From Brumicola pallidula DSM 14239 = ACAM 615 (GTDB lineage: Bacteria > Pseudomonadota > Gammaproteobacteria > Enterobacterales > Alteromonadaceae), in assembly GCF_000428905.1 (NCBI RefSeq), contig NZ_AUAV01000017.1:1-64000 (forward strand): a stretch of 64,000 bases of DNA. Reading direction: 5' to 3'. Both the position numbers and the translations under genes were made by a program. The notes below the pieces were generated by a model that had not been told where the DNA came from, did not search any database, and saw nothing but the letters and a program-made list of their open reading frames with translations. Positions 56,135 to 64,000 of the stretch are shown one piece after another (position 1 is the stretch's first letter; each line of letters begins with the position of its first letter).

Positions 56135-58105
56135 TTAGTCTTTGTTGGGTAATGTTGGCCTTCCAATGTGTCTATTCGTTTCATCAATAATGGATGTTAT
56201 CTCCAAACGATAGGGGACTTGAATTGCATTCTGGCTTTGTACGTTTTCACGTAAATCAACATTATCAAACCAACTCACGTTTGAACGCAATTGTGTGGAG
56301 GCGGGCAGTCCGGCTTGCAATGCAGCTATGTTTCCCAGTTCAGGTAAAATATTTTCTACCGTAAATCGCGTCCTTGCCTGAATAGTCGAGTGATTGAAAC
56401 GGTCTCTTTGGCCCCAGGTAACTAAAAAATTAGCATTGTTTTGCGTGTTTACGATGCCAATATCAGCGGACGCGTTCAATCTATACTGCATCATGAAACG
56501 CTCAAATAATGTTGCAAAGTCTTCTCTTTCATTTAAATATGAATAATAAGAAGAGGCTATATCGGGAGTGAAAAATGCTTCAATATCGCCGGCGACATAG
56601 GTCTTTTGTGACGCATTCGCTGTTTCACCTGCAAAACTAACTTGCGCTAATCCTTTCATTTGCGCCGAGTTGAGAGGGAAGCCATTAATCATTAAGTCGG
56701 AGTTTGTACCATTGTTTCTAAAAAAGCTGAGGGGATCGTCTGAGTTTGACAAGCCCGCCCAAACATCATTCGGGAAAAAGTCATTCGCATGACCTAATTC
56801 GTGGTACATCAACCAAGAAATATCGGCTTCCAATGCATCAAATGTTCTGCTGTCTCTGGCCGCAGAAGAGAAATTTGCACCAGGCATATAAGGGGCGTTA
56901 TCTTTCACATAGCGCCACAATACTCTAAATTGTAAATCACTACCAAATCCACTTCTAAAGTCGGGTACTTCATTTAGTGTGTCTCTTTCTTCTGGTATTA
57001 CCCAAAAGTTTCGAGCATCTAAATAAATCGCGCCAGTGGCAGCCCAATAAAACGAAGGGCGCACATCATAAGAAATAACAACAGCGGTAACACCCCGTAA
57101 TAGTTTTAACATATCTGGGCCCGCTGCGGATTGCTCGAGATACTGCGTAAATCGTTGTCCCATCCAATCATGTGATACCAGCGTTCTATCGAGGATGTCG
57201 GCAATCGTTGGATCAGTAGACTGTTGACCAATTAGAGGTAGCGTGCCAAAAGTACAAGTACTATTTAGCGAATTGGTATATATGCACGATTCAATCGCAG
57301 CTTTATAAGGCGAGTCAGTCTTAAAAGAAAATACGTCTTCACTGGTAATAATATTACTGTTTGGGAAATAGGCCGCATCAACTATTTGTGTATCATTAAT
57401 CGTAACAATGCTTTTATCAATTGCGCTGCTGCCATCTGAAAATATGACTGTGGTTTCAAATTGAACAATCTGATCGCTGTCTACCGCTGGAGCATTAAAA
57501 AACGCTCTATTATCCTGAGTTTGCAAATCTAAAACCGATGGGCCTGCTACCTGCTTCCAAACGATAGTAGCGTTATTTATATCGTTGTTGAATGAGTCGA
57601 CGCGAAGTGACACTTTGCCTCGTTCTGTTACCGTATGATCAAGCCGCAGGTTTGCCACTGTTAAGGCGCTTTGCTGCACTGCAAACTGGTGCGTAATTTG
57701 CTGAGTTCCAGTATTGGTAGTAACGTCAGCTTGCAAAGTATAATTACCTGCTTGCAGCGCATCAAAACCGATGGTTTGAGAATTAGTTGCCAAAACGATT
57801 AATTCTGGACCGCTCATTTGCTGCCAATTGACATCTGTTATTTGACTATTATCATTGGTGGTAAGGGCAAAGCCATATGAACCATTAGTGATAAATTCGC
57901 TATCGCCATACAGCTCAATATTACCAAAGGTCATGATGGGATCAATTGTGCCCACGCTGTCAGTGATAACAATCGGTGGCAACTCTGCACGACCGCTAGT
58001 TTCGCCGTCATTTGAAGAACCACCGCATGCAGTTAAATAAAATGAACAACAAAAAACAGTGGCCAAAGTAAAAATACTTTTATTAGTAAAATATTGATTA
58101 CTCAT
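56135..58105 (-). CDS. Zincin-type metalloprotease lipoprotein of unrecognised family
   Basis: About 656 residues with a signal peptide and lipobox (LTAC followed by GGSS). Two Ig/PKD-like beta domains occupy about residues 50-260, judged from the repeated WxQxxGP phrases (WQQMSGPEL, WKQVAGPSV). The C-terminal half holds LMYHELGHANDFFPNDVW, an HExxH zinc site, and about 100 residues later REDFATLFERFMM, whose Glu could be the third ligand. ATG at 58105 overlaps DUF2069 by eight bases. I recognise no named peptidase family. Confidence 0.65.
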   Translation of the reverse strand: MSNQYFTNKSIFTLATVFCCSFYLTACGGSSNDGETSGRAELPPIVITDSVGTIDPIMTFGNIELYGDSEFITNGSYGFALTTNDNSQITDVNWQQMSGPELIVLATNSQTIGFDALQAGNYTLQADVTTNTGTQQITHQFAVQQSALTVANLRLDHTVTERGKVSLRVDSFNNDINNATIVWKQVAGPSVLDLQTQDNRAFFNAPAVDSDQIVQFETTVIFSDGSSAIDKSIVTINDTQIVDAAYFPNSNIITSEDVFSFKTDSPYKAAIESCIYTNSLNSTCTFGTLPLIGQQSTDPTIADILDRTLVSHDWMGQRFTQYLEQSAAGPDMLKLLRGVTAVVISYDVRPSFYWAATGAIYLDARNFWVIPEERDTLNEVPDFRSGFGSDLQFRVLWRYVKDNAPYMPGANFSSAARDSRTFDALEADISWLMYHELGHANDFFPNDVWAGLSNSDDPLSFFRNNGTNSDLMINGFPLNSAQMKGLAQVSFAGETANASQKTYVAGDIEAFFTPDIASSYYSYLNEREDFATLFERFMMQYRLNASADIGIVNTQNNANFLVTWGQRDRFNHSTIQARTRFTVENILPELGNIAALQAGLPASTQLRSNVSWFDNVDLRENVQSQNAIQVPYRLEITSIIDETNRHIGRPTLPNKD

Positions 58106-58550
58106 TTGACTCGCCCTCATATAGGTCTTTTTCGTCATCCATTACGCTTTTTAGCTTTGGTAAACCAGTGCCTAACTCTTGGCCGCGTAAGCGAGCAAAG
58201 CTACTACATCCTGCAAACATACCAATCGCGAGAACCAGTTCGATGCTTGCATAGATTATTTGTGTAGGTTCAGCATATATAACCGTAATCGAATGTAAAA
58301 AATAAAACAACACAATAAAACTAGCCCAAGCATGGGTGTATGGTGAGCCTTGAATAATTCCCGGCAACGGCAGTAATAAAGGAATAATGTAGATAAGAAT
58401 TATAAAGCCAACTGAGTAATCAGACGTCGTTGGCAAAAAGAAATACCAGGTAATCATCCACCCAATTAGCCCAACATGAGAGTACAAAGCGAGGTATCTC
58501 AGCGTTTTAACAAGATTGCTCATTGGGACGGTTGTTTTAGTTTTGCTCAT
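58098..58550 (-). CDS. DUF2069 membrane protein
   Basis: A 150-residue inner-membrane protein with four hydrophobic helices and the DUF2069 pattern (LRYLALYSHVGLIGWMITWYFFLP, then PLLLPLPGIIQGSPYTHAWASF). Its function is unknown. It follows the WrbA-like gene by one base and is followed, with overlap, by the zincin lipoprotein. The wrbA-DUF2069 pairing is common in gammaproteobacteria. Confidence 0.88.
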   Translation of the reverse strand: MSKTKTTVPMSNLVKTLRYLALYSHVGLIGWMITWYFFLPTTSDYSVGFIILIYIIPLLLPLPGIIQGSPYTHAWASFIVLFYFLHSITVIYAEPTQIIYASIELVLAIGMFAGCSSFARLRGQELGTGLPKLKSVMDDEKDLYEGESNE

Positions 58551-58551
58551 A

Positions 58552-59163
58552 TTAAATTCCTGAATTCATCTTTAACTTTTTAGCAATAGTGGCAAGGCGC
58601 TTGCCCTGGGCAATGGCTATTTCTTGCTCTTCATGACTTAGTTTTGTTTTATTAGGTAAAGCAACTGCAGAAGCGCCATAAGGAGTGCCACCTGAAGTCG
58701 TTTTATGCAACTCTCCAACAGAATAGGGAACACCAATATACACCATGCCATGGTGAATTAAAGGCATCATCATACTAATTAGCGTTGTCTCCTGACCACC
58801 ATGCAAACTTGAGCTAGATGTAAAAGTGCAGGCAGGTTTGTCGATCAAACTTCCTTTTAGCCATAATCCAGAGGTTGTATCCCAAAAGAATTTCATTGCG
58901 CCAGACATATTTCCAAAGTGAGTTGGGCTGCCAAGTGCTAATCCATCGCAATTGGCTAGATCGTGTAACGTAACGTAAGGCGCGCCACTTGCTGGAACCG
59001 CTGAAACCGTGGTATCAATATTATTACTAACATCGGGTACCGTTCTCAACAAAGCCTCAACACCCTCGGATTCGATACCCTTTACTATCGAATCGGCTAA
59101 TTTTTTTGTTAATCCGTGTTTGCTGTAATACAACACGAGTACTTGGCATAATGCACTGTTCAT
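58552..59163 (-). CDS. WrbA-like NAD(P)H:quinone oxidoreductase (flavodoxin fold)
   Basis: A 203-residue flavoprotein. The FMN phosphate loop is VLYYSKHGLTKKLA, the second loop LGSPTHFGNMSGAMKFFWD, and the third is FTSSSSLHGGQETT. These match WrbA-type quinone oxidoreductases, which make two-electron reductions to protect against semiquinones. It is in a unit arsC-like, wrbA-like, DUF2069, zincin lipoprotein, with a ten-base gap to the first. Confidence 0.9.
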   Translation of the reverse strand: MNSALCQVLVLYYSKHGLTKKLADSIVKGIESEGVEALLRTVPDVSNNIDTTVSAVPASGAPYVTLHDLANCDGLALGSPTHFGNMSGAMKFFWDTTSGLWLKGSLIDKPACTFTSSSSLHGGQETTLISMMMPLIHHGMVYIGVPYSVGELHKTTSGGTPYGASAVALPNKTKLSHEEQEIAIAQGKRLATIAKKLKMNSGI

Positions 59164-59173
59164 TATTTATCTT

Positions 59174-59542
59174 CTATCCCTTTAGTTGAAGTCCGACTAA
59201 TTCTTTGATGTTTTCTAGTGGGCGACCAATAGCCGCATGTTTGCCGTTAGTGAGAATAGGGCGCTCTAATAGTTTTGGAAACAACATTATGGCTTCAATA
59301 ATGTCGCTATTAGATGACGTTAGTGTTAATCCTGATCCTGCAAATTCTGATCCCTTGGTTCTGACCATATCAAGGGCACTGAGGAAACCTAAGGCTTGCA
59401 ACAGGTTTGAAATTTCATTCGTCTCAAAGGGAACGCTTAGGTACTCTTTGATGTCTATCTGAATATTATTTTCAGTTAAAAAGGCCAAGCCATGTCTGCT
59501 TTTGGTACACCTAGGATTATGATAGTAAACGTAATTAGCCAT
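59174..59542 (-). CDS. arsC: ArsC-family protein (YfgD-like)
   Basis: A 122-residue thioredoxin-fold protein with YHNPRCTKSRHGLAFL, the catalytic Cys of glutaredoxin-type arsenate reductases, then LLERPIL and GRPLENI, which carry the oxyanion-binding Arg residues. The position between hda and bepA is that of E. coli yfgD. No arsenic pump or ArsR gene is present, so a role in arsenate resistance is uncertain; a general oxidoreductase role is as likely. Confidence 0.85.
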   Translation of the reverse strand: MANYVYYHNPRCTKSRHGLAFLTENNIQIDIKEYLSVPFETNEISNLLQALGFLSALDMVRTKGSEFAGSGLTLTSSNSDIIEAIMLFPKLLERPILTNGKHAAIGRPLENIKELVGLQLKG

Positions 59543-59665
59543 TATTATTGTCTCTATTGATTCTTTATTAACATTTAGTGTATTACTATATACTAAAAAT
59601 TATCATGAACAGTCTAACTAACCCTGTATTATCTTATCGGGTTCAAATCGAGCAAGGAGTGGCGA

Positions 59666-60133
59666 GTGAAAAAAATTCTGTTATATCTGGTTGTTGGTAT
59701 TGGCTCTCTCACGCTAGGTGTTAGCTATCAATTAAGCAACAGATACGATTTCACTACCCTTGACGGTTCAACCTATCGATTCGAAGAATTACAAGGTAAG
59801 TGGGTTGTGATTAACTATTTTGCTGAATGGTGCGCGCCTTGTTTGCGTGAAATCCCAGAACTAAACGAGTTCAAAGCGTTAACTGATGGAAAACAAAATG
59901 CCGTTCTATTCGGCGTAAGTTACGATGCAATGCAGGATCATGAACTCTCTTTACTGGCAAAAAAATACAACATTGAATTTCCACTGATTAACAATGTTAA
60001 AACTGTTTTACCCTTTGAAACACCAAAATACTTACCGGCAACTTACCTTATTCGACCCGACGGCACATTAGCTGGACAGCTTCTAGGTGAGCAAAATAGT
60101 AAAAGTCTCAAACAAGCAATTGCAAACGACTAG
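59666..60133 (+). CDS. TlpA-like membrane-anchored thioredoxin
   Basis: A 155-residue protein with one N-terminal hydrophobic segment (ILLYLVVGIGSLTLGVSY), so the thioredoxin domain faces the periplasm. The redox motif is EWCAPC (about residue 56). The cis-Pro is in YLPATYLI and the TlpA pattern in LQGKWVVINYFAEWC is clear. It should reduce or protect periplasmic thiols, partner unknown. Its stop TAG overlaps the bepA stop, the two sharing CTAG at 60130-60133. Confidence 0.88.
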   Translation: MKKILLYLVVGIGSLTLGVSYQLSNRYDFTTLDGSTYRFEELQGKWVVINYFAEWCAPCLREIPELNEFKALTDGKQNAVLFGVSYDAMQDHELSLLAKKYNIEFPLINNVKTVLPFETPKYLPATYLIRPDGTLAGQLLGEQNSKSLKQAIAND

Positions 60134-61590
60134 AGTCTCTCTAGTGTTTCCATTTCATTTCTAAATTGTTCTATTCTTGCTTTTATTCGTTGTTTCTCTA
60201 AAAAGTCCATGCCGGTTTCATTATAGGCAAACTGAAGTTCGTCAATGGCCTTAGGATAGGCAAGTAGCAATCCAAATCGTTCTGCGCTCGCTCGGTACAT
60301 CTGTCTCTTTTGGCCAGTAGCAATGTATGCGTCAATCAATAATGAATAAGACAAGAATTGCTCTGGGTCAACCAACAACAGATCGCGCAATATTTGTATT
60401 GCTTGTGGATACTGTTCTGCTTTTATCATTGCGTTGGCTAAATTTAGCGCCAGAACCTGGTTTTGTGGTTTGAAGCGCCACAGTGGGGTTAGCATTTCTA
60501 CCGCCGCTTCAGGATTCTGTTGAGCTATCAATACGTCCGTCATGGCATCTAGGTAAAATAAATTTTCGGTATCATTACTCAACAATTCAGTCAAAATTTG
60601 TGCCGCAGATGCATACTGTTCGCTTTCAAAATAGGACAAGGCTAAGCCATACATTGCTGCCTCACGAAATATATATTTTTTTTCTTGTACCTGATAACCA
60701 AAATAGTTGATGTTGCGAAGTGGGTTACCCTCGTATCGGGCAATAATTCTGGATTTAACTAAATGAAAATTCAAGCTTTCTGGTACGTTACGAGTGCCGT
60801 AAGTTGCTGCTCTAGCTCGTGTCTCTGAAATTCGATTCTCTGGCACAGGGTGGGTCCGTAAAAACTCTAACTGATTGCTTTGACCACGAGATTGTTGGGC
60901 TAATTTTGAAAAAAACGCAGGAGCACCCGCTGGATCAAAACCCGCTCTGGCTAACATCGAAATACCAATATTATCTGCTTCTTGTTCCATACTTCTTGTG
61001 TAATTAATTCGACTTTGCGCTGCGCCGGCATTTCCTGCGCTGATCGCGGCTATACCTGCCTCGGGGTTAGCCATTGCCAATAAAATACCACCAATAAGTG
61101 ATGCGATTTGCAACGGCGCGCCGCGTTTTTGAGCCTGACTAGCACGGGCAAGGTGTCGTTGTGTTACGTGCGCTACCTCGTGTGCGAATACAGAAGCAAG
61201 TTCACTTTCTGAGCCAGCTTGAGTGATCAAGCCGGAGTGAATACCGATGTGACCACCGAAAAATGCAAACGCATTAATAGTAGGGTTGTTAAGCATGAAA
61301 AAGGAAAAAGGAAATTTCGCATTATCAGCTTCAATAACTAACCTATTTCCTAGATCTTGAATATATTCGTTAATGACGGGATCATGTATAATCGGCGCCT
61401 GGCCCCTTAATTGACGCATCATAGCATCGCCAATCAATAATTCCTTATCAATTGTTAGTGTGTCAGACGCTACTACACCAATCTCCGGTAACTGATTTTT
61501 GTTGCTATCGATAGATTGTGTATTGCCTATAATAGGGATCAGGAAGCAAGTGAAGGCGATAAATGCTTTCTTTGGAAGATTCATACTCAT
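60130..61590 (-). CDS. bepA: Periplasmic metalloprotease/chaperone BepA (YfgC)
   Basis: About 486 residues with a signal peptide. The M48 zinc site is FAHEVAHVTQRH, with the third ligand Glu in SMEQEADNIG. After about residue 290 TPR-like helices follow (AVEMLTPLWRFKPQNQVLALNLANA and similar). In E. coli BepA degrades or promotes assembly of LptD and other outer-membrane proteins. ATG at 61590 is chosen over 61653 as it gives a proper signal peptide and the E. coli length (487). It is divergent from perM, as in E. coli. Confidence 0.93.
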   Translation of the reverse strand: MSMNLPKKAFIAFTCFLIPIIGNTQSIDSNKNQLPEIGVVASDTLTIDKELLIGDAMMRQLRGQAPIIHDPVINEYIQDLGNRLVIEADNAKFPFSFFMLNNPTINAFAFFGGHIGIHSGLITQAGSESELASVFAHEVAHVTQRHLARASQAQKRGAPLQIASLIGGILLAMANPEAGIAAISAGNAGAAQSRINYTRSMEQEADNIGISMLARAGFDPAGAPAFFSKLAQQSRGQSNQLEFLRTHPVPENRISETRARAATYGTRNVPESLNFHLVKSRIIARYEGNPLRNINYFGYQVQEKKYIFREAAMYGLALSYFESEQYASAAQILTELLSNDTENLFYLDAMTDVLIAQQNPEAAVEMLTPLWRFKPQNQVLALNLANAMIKAEQYPQAIQILRDLLLVDPEQFLSYSLLIDAYIATGQKRQMYRASAERFGLLLAYPKAIDELQFAYNETGMDFLEKQRIKARIEQFRNEMETLERL

Positions 61591-61746
61591 GTGTCGTTTT
61601 AATTGCCCATAACGTAAGTAGTAGTATATACGATCCATAGACCGCGATAGCACAAGATAGTTTCACTTTTTCTGGTTTTAAGTCGAAACTAGGTTTACCA
61701 TAATTGTAATTAAGCAAAAAATCAAAAAGAAGGATATAGTCACAGT

Positions 61747-62832
61747 ATGTTTGGCGTTTTCGATCGTTGGTATCAACGCAAGTTTTCAGACCCTAACGCA
61801 ATGATGTTATTGATGTTAATCATCGTTACTGCCGTTATTTTGCTTGTATGGGGTGGGATTTTATTGCCTGTCATTGTGTCTGCCATTATTGCCTATTTAT
61901 TAGACTGGCCGGTGACGCACTTGCATAAGCGCGGTATAAATAGAACGCTCGCGACTTCTATAACACTGATTATCTTTATTCTTATCAGTATTCTGATGTT
62001 AATTGGAATAGTGCCCATTATTAGCAAACAGAGCATCAATCTTGTTCAAGAAATGCCCTTGATATGGGATTCAGCACAAAAATGGCTCGCGAGTTTGCCT
62101 CGTAAGTATCCGGATTTAATTGAAGTTGATTACATTAAAAACGCGATGGCTAGCTTAAATCAGCGAATAGTTGGAATAGGTCAGCAGGTAATTAGTATTT
62201 CGGTTAGTTCAATTGGTAATTTAGCTGCTTTGTTGATCTACATGATATTGGTACCGCTAATGGTCTTTTTCATGTTGAAGGACAAAGAATTATTTCTTAA
62301 GAGTATTTCCAGAGTGCTACCGAACGAGCGTCGCCTAATCAGCCAGGTTGGTGAGGAAATGAACTTGCAGATAGCAAATTACATTCGAGGCAAGGTAATC
62401 GAAATTCTCATTGTCGGCGGTTTAACATCCGCAGCTTTTGCGTTTATGGATCTGCGTTATTCCTTGCTGCTCGGAGTGTTGGTTGGATTTTCGGTATTGA
62501 TACCTTATATAGGCGCTGCGGTAGTGACTATCCCGGTCGCTATTGTGGGTTTATTTCAATTTGGGGTGGGGCCTGAGTTTTGGTATCTAATGCTTGTGTA
62601 TACCATTATTCAGGCATTAGATGGTAACGTAATCGTACCGGTGCTGTTCTCCGAAGCAGTCAGTCTGCATCCGCTCTACATCATTATTGCTGTGCTGGTG
62701 TTTGGCGGGATGTGGGGATTCTGGGGCGTGTTTTTTGCTATTCCTTTAGCCACCCTAGTGAAAGCTGTTATTGCTGCCTGGTCGTCGCCCGTTGAGGCCG
62801 ACTCAGGCCCTGAGCTAATTGAAACTAAATAG
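61747..62832 (+). CDS. perM: AI-2E-family transporter PerM
   Basis: A 361-residue inner-membrane protein with about eight helices and the AI-2E (PerM) pattern: PVIVSAIIAYLLDWPVTHL, the region DKELFLKSISRVLPNERR, GVLVGFSVLIPYIGAAVV and ALDGNVIVPVLFSEAVSLHPL. Members export diverse small molecules or act as Na+/H+ antiporters; the substrate here is unknown. It is monocistronic and followed by a strong terminator. Confidence 0.92.
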   Translation: MFGVFDRWYQRKFSDPNAMMLLMLIIVTAVILLVWGGILLPVIVSAIIAYLLDWPVTHLHKRGINRTLATSITLIIFILISILMLIGIVPIISKQSINLVQEMPLIWDSAQKWLASLPRKYPDLIEVDYIKNAMASLNQRIVGIGQQVISISVSSIGNLAALLIYMILVPLMVFFMLKDKELFLKSISRVLPNERRLISQVGEEMNLQIANYIRGKVIEILIVGGLTSAAFAFMDLRYSLLLGVLVGFSVLIPYIGAAVVTIPVAIVGLFQFGVGPEFWYLMLVYTIIQALDGNVIVPVLFSEAVSLHPLYIIIAVLVFGGMWGFWGVFFAIPLATLVKAVIAAWSSPVEADSGPELIETK

Positions 62833-62838
62833 TAGAAC

Positions 62839-62872
62839 AAAAAAAGACGATCATTTCAGATCGTCTTTTTTC
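62839..62872. terminator. Bidirectional intrinsic terminator after perM and bcp
   Basis: AAAAAGACGATC and GATCGTCTTTTT form a perfect 12-bp stem around ATTTCA, with T-tracts on both strands, between convergent perM and bcp. Confidence 0.93.
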
Positions 62873-62884
62873 TTGACGCCGATG

Positions 62885-63346
62885 TTAAACTAACAAGTCT
62901 AAAACAACTTGATGATGTTCTTTGGTTTTAAACTTATCAAGCACATGATTAATAACACCATTTTCATCTATTAGGAAGCTGAGGCGGTGTATTCCATCAT
63001 ATTCTTTGCCCATGAATTTTTTCAGGCCCCATACACCAAAGGCATCAGCAACAGCATGGTCCTCGTCACTTAGTAGCGTGAAGTTTAATGATTCTTTTTC
63101 AATAAACTTAGGCAAACGTTTTACTGCGTCTGGACTAATACCAAGCACAACAACATTTTTATTATCTAAATTGTTTTTTATATCGCGCAAGCCTTGAGCT
63201 TGGATCGTACACCCAGGCGTCATCGCTTTTGGATAAAAATAAACTAATATTTTTTTACCCGCAAAATCGGCTAAAGAAACAGCGTCATCAGATTGGTTTT
63301 GTAGCGTAAATTGCGGTGCTTTATCACCAGCTTTCAATGTGTTCAT
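62885..63346 (-). CDS. bcp: Thioredoxin-dependent thiol peroxidase Bcp (single-Cys form)
   Basis: A 153-residue peroxiredoxin. The peroxidatic Cys is in YPKAMTPGCTIQAQG (about residue 46). The second Cys five positions on, present in E. coli Bcp (PGCTVQAC), is Gln here, and there is no other Cys in the protein, so it must use a 1-Cys mechanism. Other marks are TLLSDEDHAVADAFGVWG and YDGIHRLSFLID. ATG at 63346 is used since AAGGAAG precedes it; ATG at 63364 is open too. It overlaps the gcvR end by 23 bases. Confidence 0.93.
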   Translation of the reverse strand: MNTLKAGDKAPQFTLQNQSDDAVSLADFAGKKILVYFYPKAMTPGCTIQAQGLRDIKNNLDNKNVVVLGISPDAVKRLPKFIEKESLNFTLLSDEDHAVADAFGVWGLKKFMGKEYDGIHRLSFLIDENGVINHVLDKFKTKEHHQVVLDLLV

Positions 63347-63884
63347 TTTCTTCCTTAATTTCATTATGTGTTACTTTGCCAGACAGGCCCAATTTACACA
63401 TGAGTTGTTTTATTTCTTCATCAAAATTAACTAAATCTAATTCTTTGGTCGCACTGAGTACCATTTTACATTTTACATTTTCGACGTTCGTTGTCTTATC
63501 AATAAAGGTTCGTTGTCTAAATGCACTAACAGATACTTGGCGTTCAGCAAGAAAACCAGTGACTCGCGTAATTATTCCTTTGGCATCTTCTCCAGAAAAT
63601 TCCAAATTAATAAGTTGCTCTAAATTCTGTTTTGCGTGTCCACTCGTGCGTTTTATCATTGAGAGCAGATCATACTTCATGCACAAGCTCGACAGCTGCA
63701 CTTCCAATTTAGTAATTGCTGATTGGGTACCCTCAACAATCATGGAAAGCGAAAAGTCGGTACCGTAAATAACATGACGACTGTCGAGAATGTTGCAGCA
63801 TTTATCATGCACACACGCGCTAATCTCACTTAAAATACCTAACTTGTCGGCACCTAAAATATTCACAATAATCTGTTGATTCAT
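63324..63884 (-). CDS. gcvR: Glycine cleavage system transcriptional repressor GcvR
   Basis: A 186-residue protein of two ACT domains. The first begins QQIIVNILGADKLGILSEISACVHDKCCNILDSRH, the second NLEFSGEDAKGIITRVTGFLAERQVSVSAF. In E. coli GcvR binds GcvA and represses gcvTHP when glycine is low. Size is close to E. coli (190). The gcvR-bcp pair is conserved in gammaproteobacteria. The 116 bases upstream to the window end hold no complete gene. Confidence 0.92.
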   Translation of the reverse strand: MNQQIIVNILGADKLGILSEISACVHDKCCNILDSRHVIYGTDFSLSMIVEGTQSAITKLEVQLSSLCMKYDLLSMIKRTSGHAKQNLEQLINLEFSGEDAKGIITRVTGFLAERQVSVSAFRQRTFIDKTTNVENVKCKMVLSATKELDLVNFDEEIKQLMCKLGLSGKVTHNEIKEENEHIESW

Positions 63885-64000
63885 ACTAATTTTGTACTTG
63901 TAGATGGGGAACCGGATATTAGCACAAGTAAAAATTGAGGAACATTGTTAGTCAAAATATGTTGTCACATAAAATATCAGAAAAAAATGTATTGCCAATA

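Noticed and set aside
63959-64000. Start of a further gene (ATG at 63959, open to the window end)
   Set aside because: Only 14 codons are visible, GAGGA is too far upstream to serve as its ribosome-binding site and no family can be recognised.
1-64000. CRISPR array, tRNA, rRNA, prophage or integron
   Set aside because: No spaced direct repeats with unique spacers, no cloverleaf, no phage structural genes and no integrase were seen; the only regular repeats are inside rne and holB.

Overview
The window is chromosomal DNA from a marine-type gammaproteobacterium, most likely in the Alteromonadales (Glaciecola/Paraglaciecola/Alteromonas relatives). This rests on moderate-to-low GC, the gene orders yceF-yceD-rpmF-plsX-fabHDG-acpP-fabF-pabC-mltG-tmk-holB and bcp-gcvR / perM / bepA / arsC / hda, the cmoA-cmoB pair, and the families DUF1840, DUF2058, DUF2066, DUF2069, DUF2189 and DUF3108. 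The genus is an inference. No rRNA, tRNA, CRISPR array or prophage is visible.

Layout. (1) 1-8.5 kb is a loose accessory region with low coding density. It holds the 3' end of an IS200/IS605-type tnpB with its right end and a probable omega-RNA, a decayed unknown gene (968-1562), a DUF1840 gene, a zinc alcohol dehydrogenase, a broken thioesterase gene (3513-4002), a GNAT acetyltransferase, a secreted M1-like metallopeptidase and a dicarboxylate/amino-acid symporter. (2) 8.5-19 kb has an Ig-repeat lipoprotein, astB, topA, a DUF2058 gene and rne, whose C-terminal scaffold is full of short tandem repeats. (3) 19.6-33.6 kb runs rluC, a HAD phosphatase, yceF, yceD-rpmF, the fatty-acid/phospholipid cluster, then pabC-mltG-tmk-holB-ycfH and a PNPOX-like flavoprotein gene. 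(4) 33.7-35.5 kb is a rearranged stress locus: a SulA-like gene with LexA-like sites, and a msrP-msrQ pair in which msrP is a pseudogene and an internal deletion has joined a short msrP piece to msrQ. (5) 35.5-40.5 kb has a dGTPase-family gene, yfbR, alaA, an LRAT-like protein and a DUF2189 membrane protein. (6) 40.5-45.4 kb is a four-gene operon that reads as a closed glucosylglycerate cycle: glycerate kinase, MpgP-type phosphatase, GpgS synthase and a GH13 glucosylglycerate phosphorylase. (7) 45.6-54.2 kb has cmoB/cmoA, an orphan response regulator, an adenosine deaminase, fadE, a DUF3108 gene, purN and purM. (8) 54.3-64 kb has DUF2066 and hda, then on the other strand arsC-like, wrbA-like, DUF2069 and an unusual zincin lipoprotein, followed by a TlpA-like thioredoxin, bepA, perM, bcp and gcvR.

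Most of the window is conserved housekeeping. The parts most worth attention are the glucosylglycerate operon, the msrP/msrQ deletion fusion with an adjacent putative SOS gene, the TnpB/omega-RNA remnant with its readable guide, the repeat-rich RNase E tail, and the zincin lipoprotein that meets hda stop-to-stop. Starts were revised where a Shine-Dalgarno site or family length supported a different codon (fabF, ycfH, cmoB, fadE, bcp, bepA, DUF3108, DUF2066, the LRAT-like gene).
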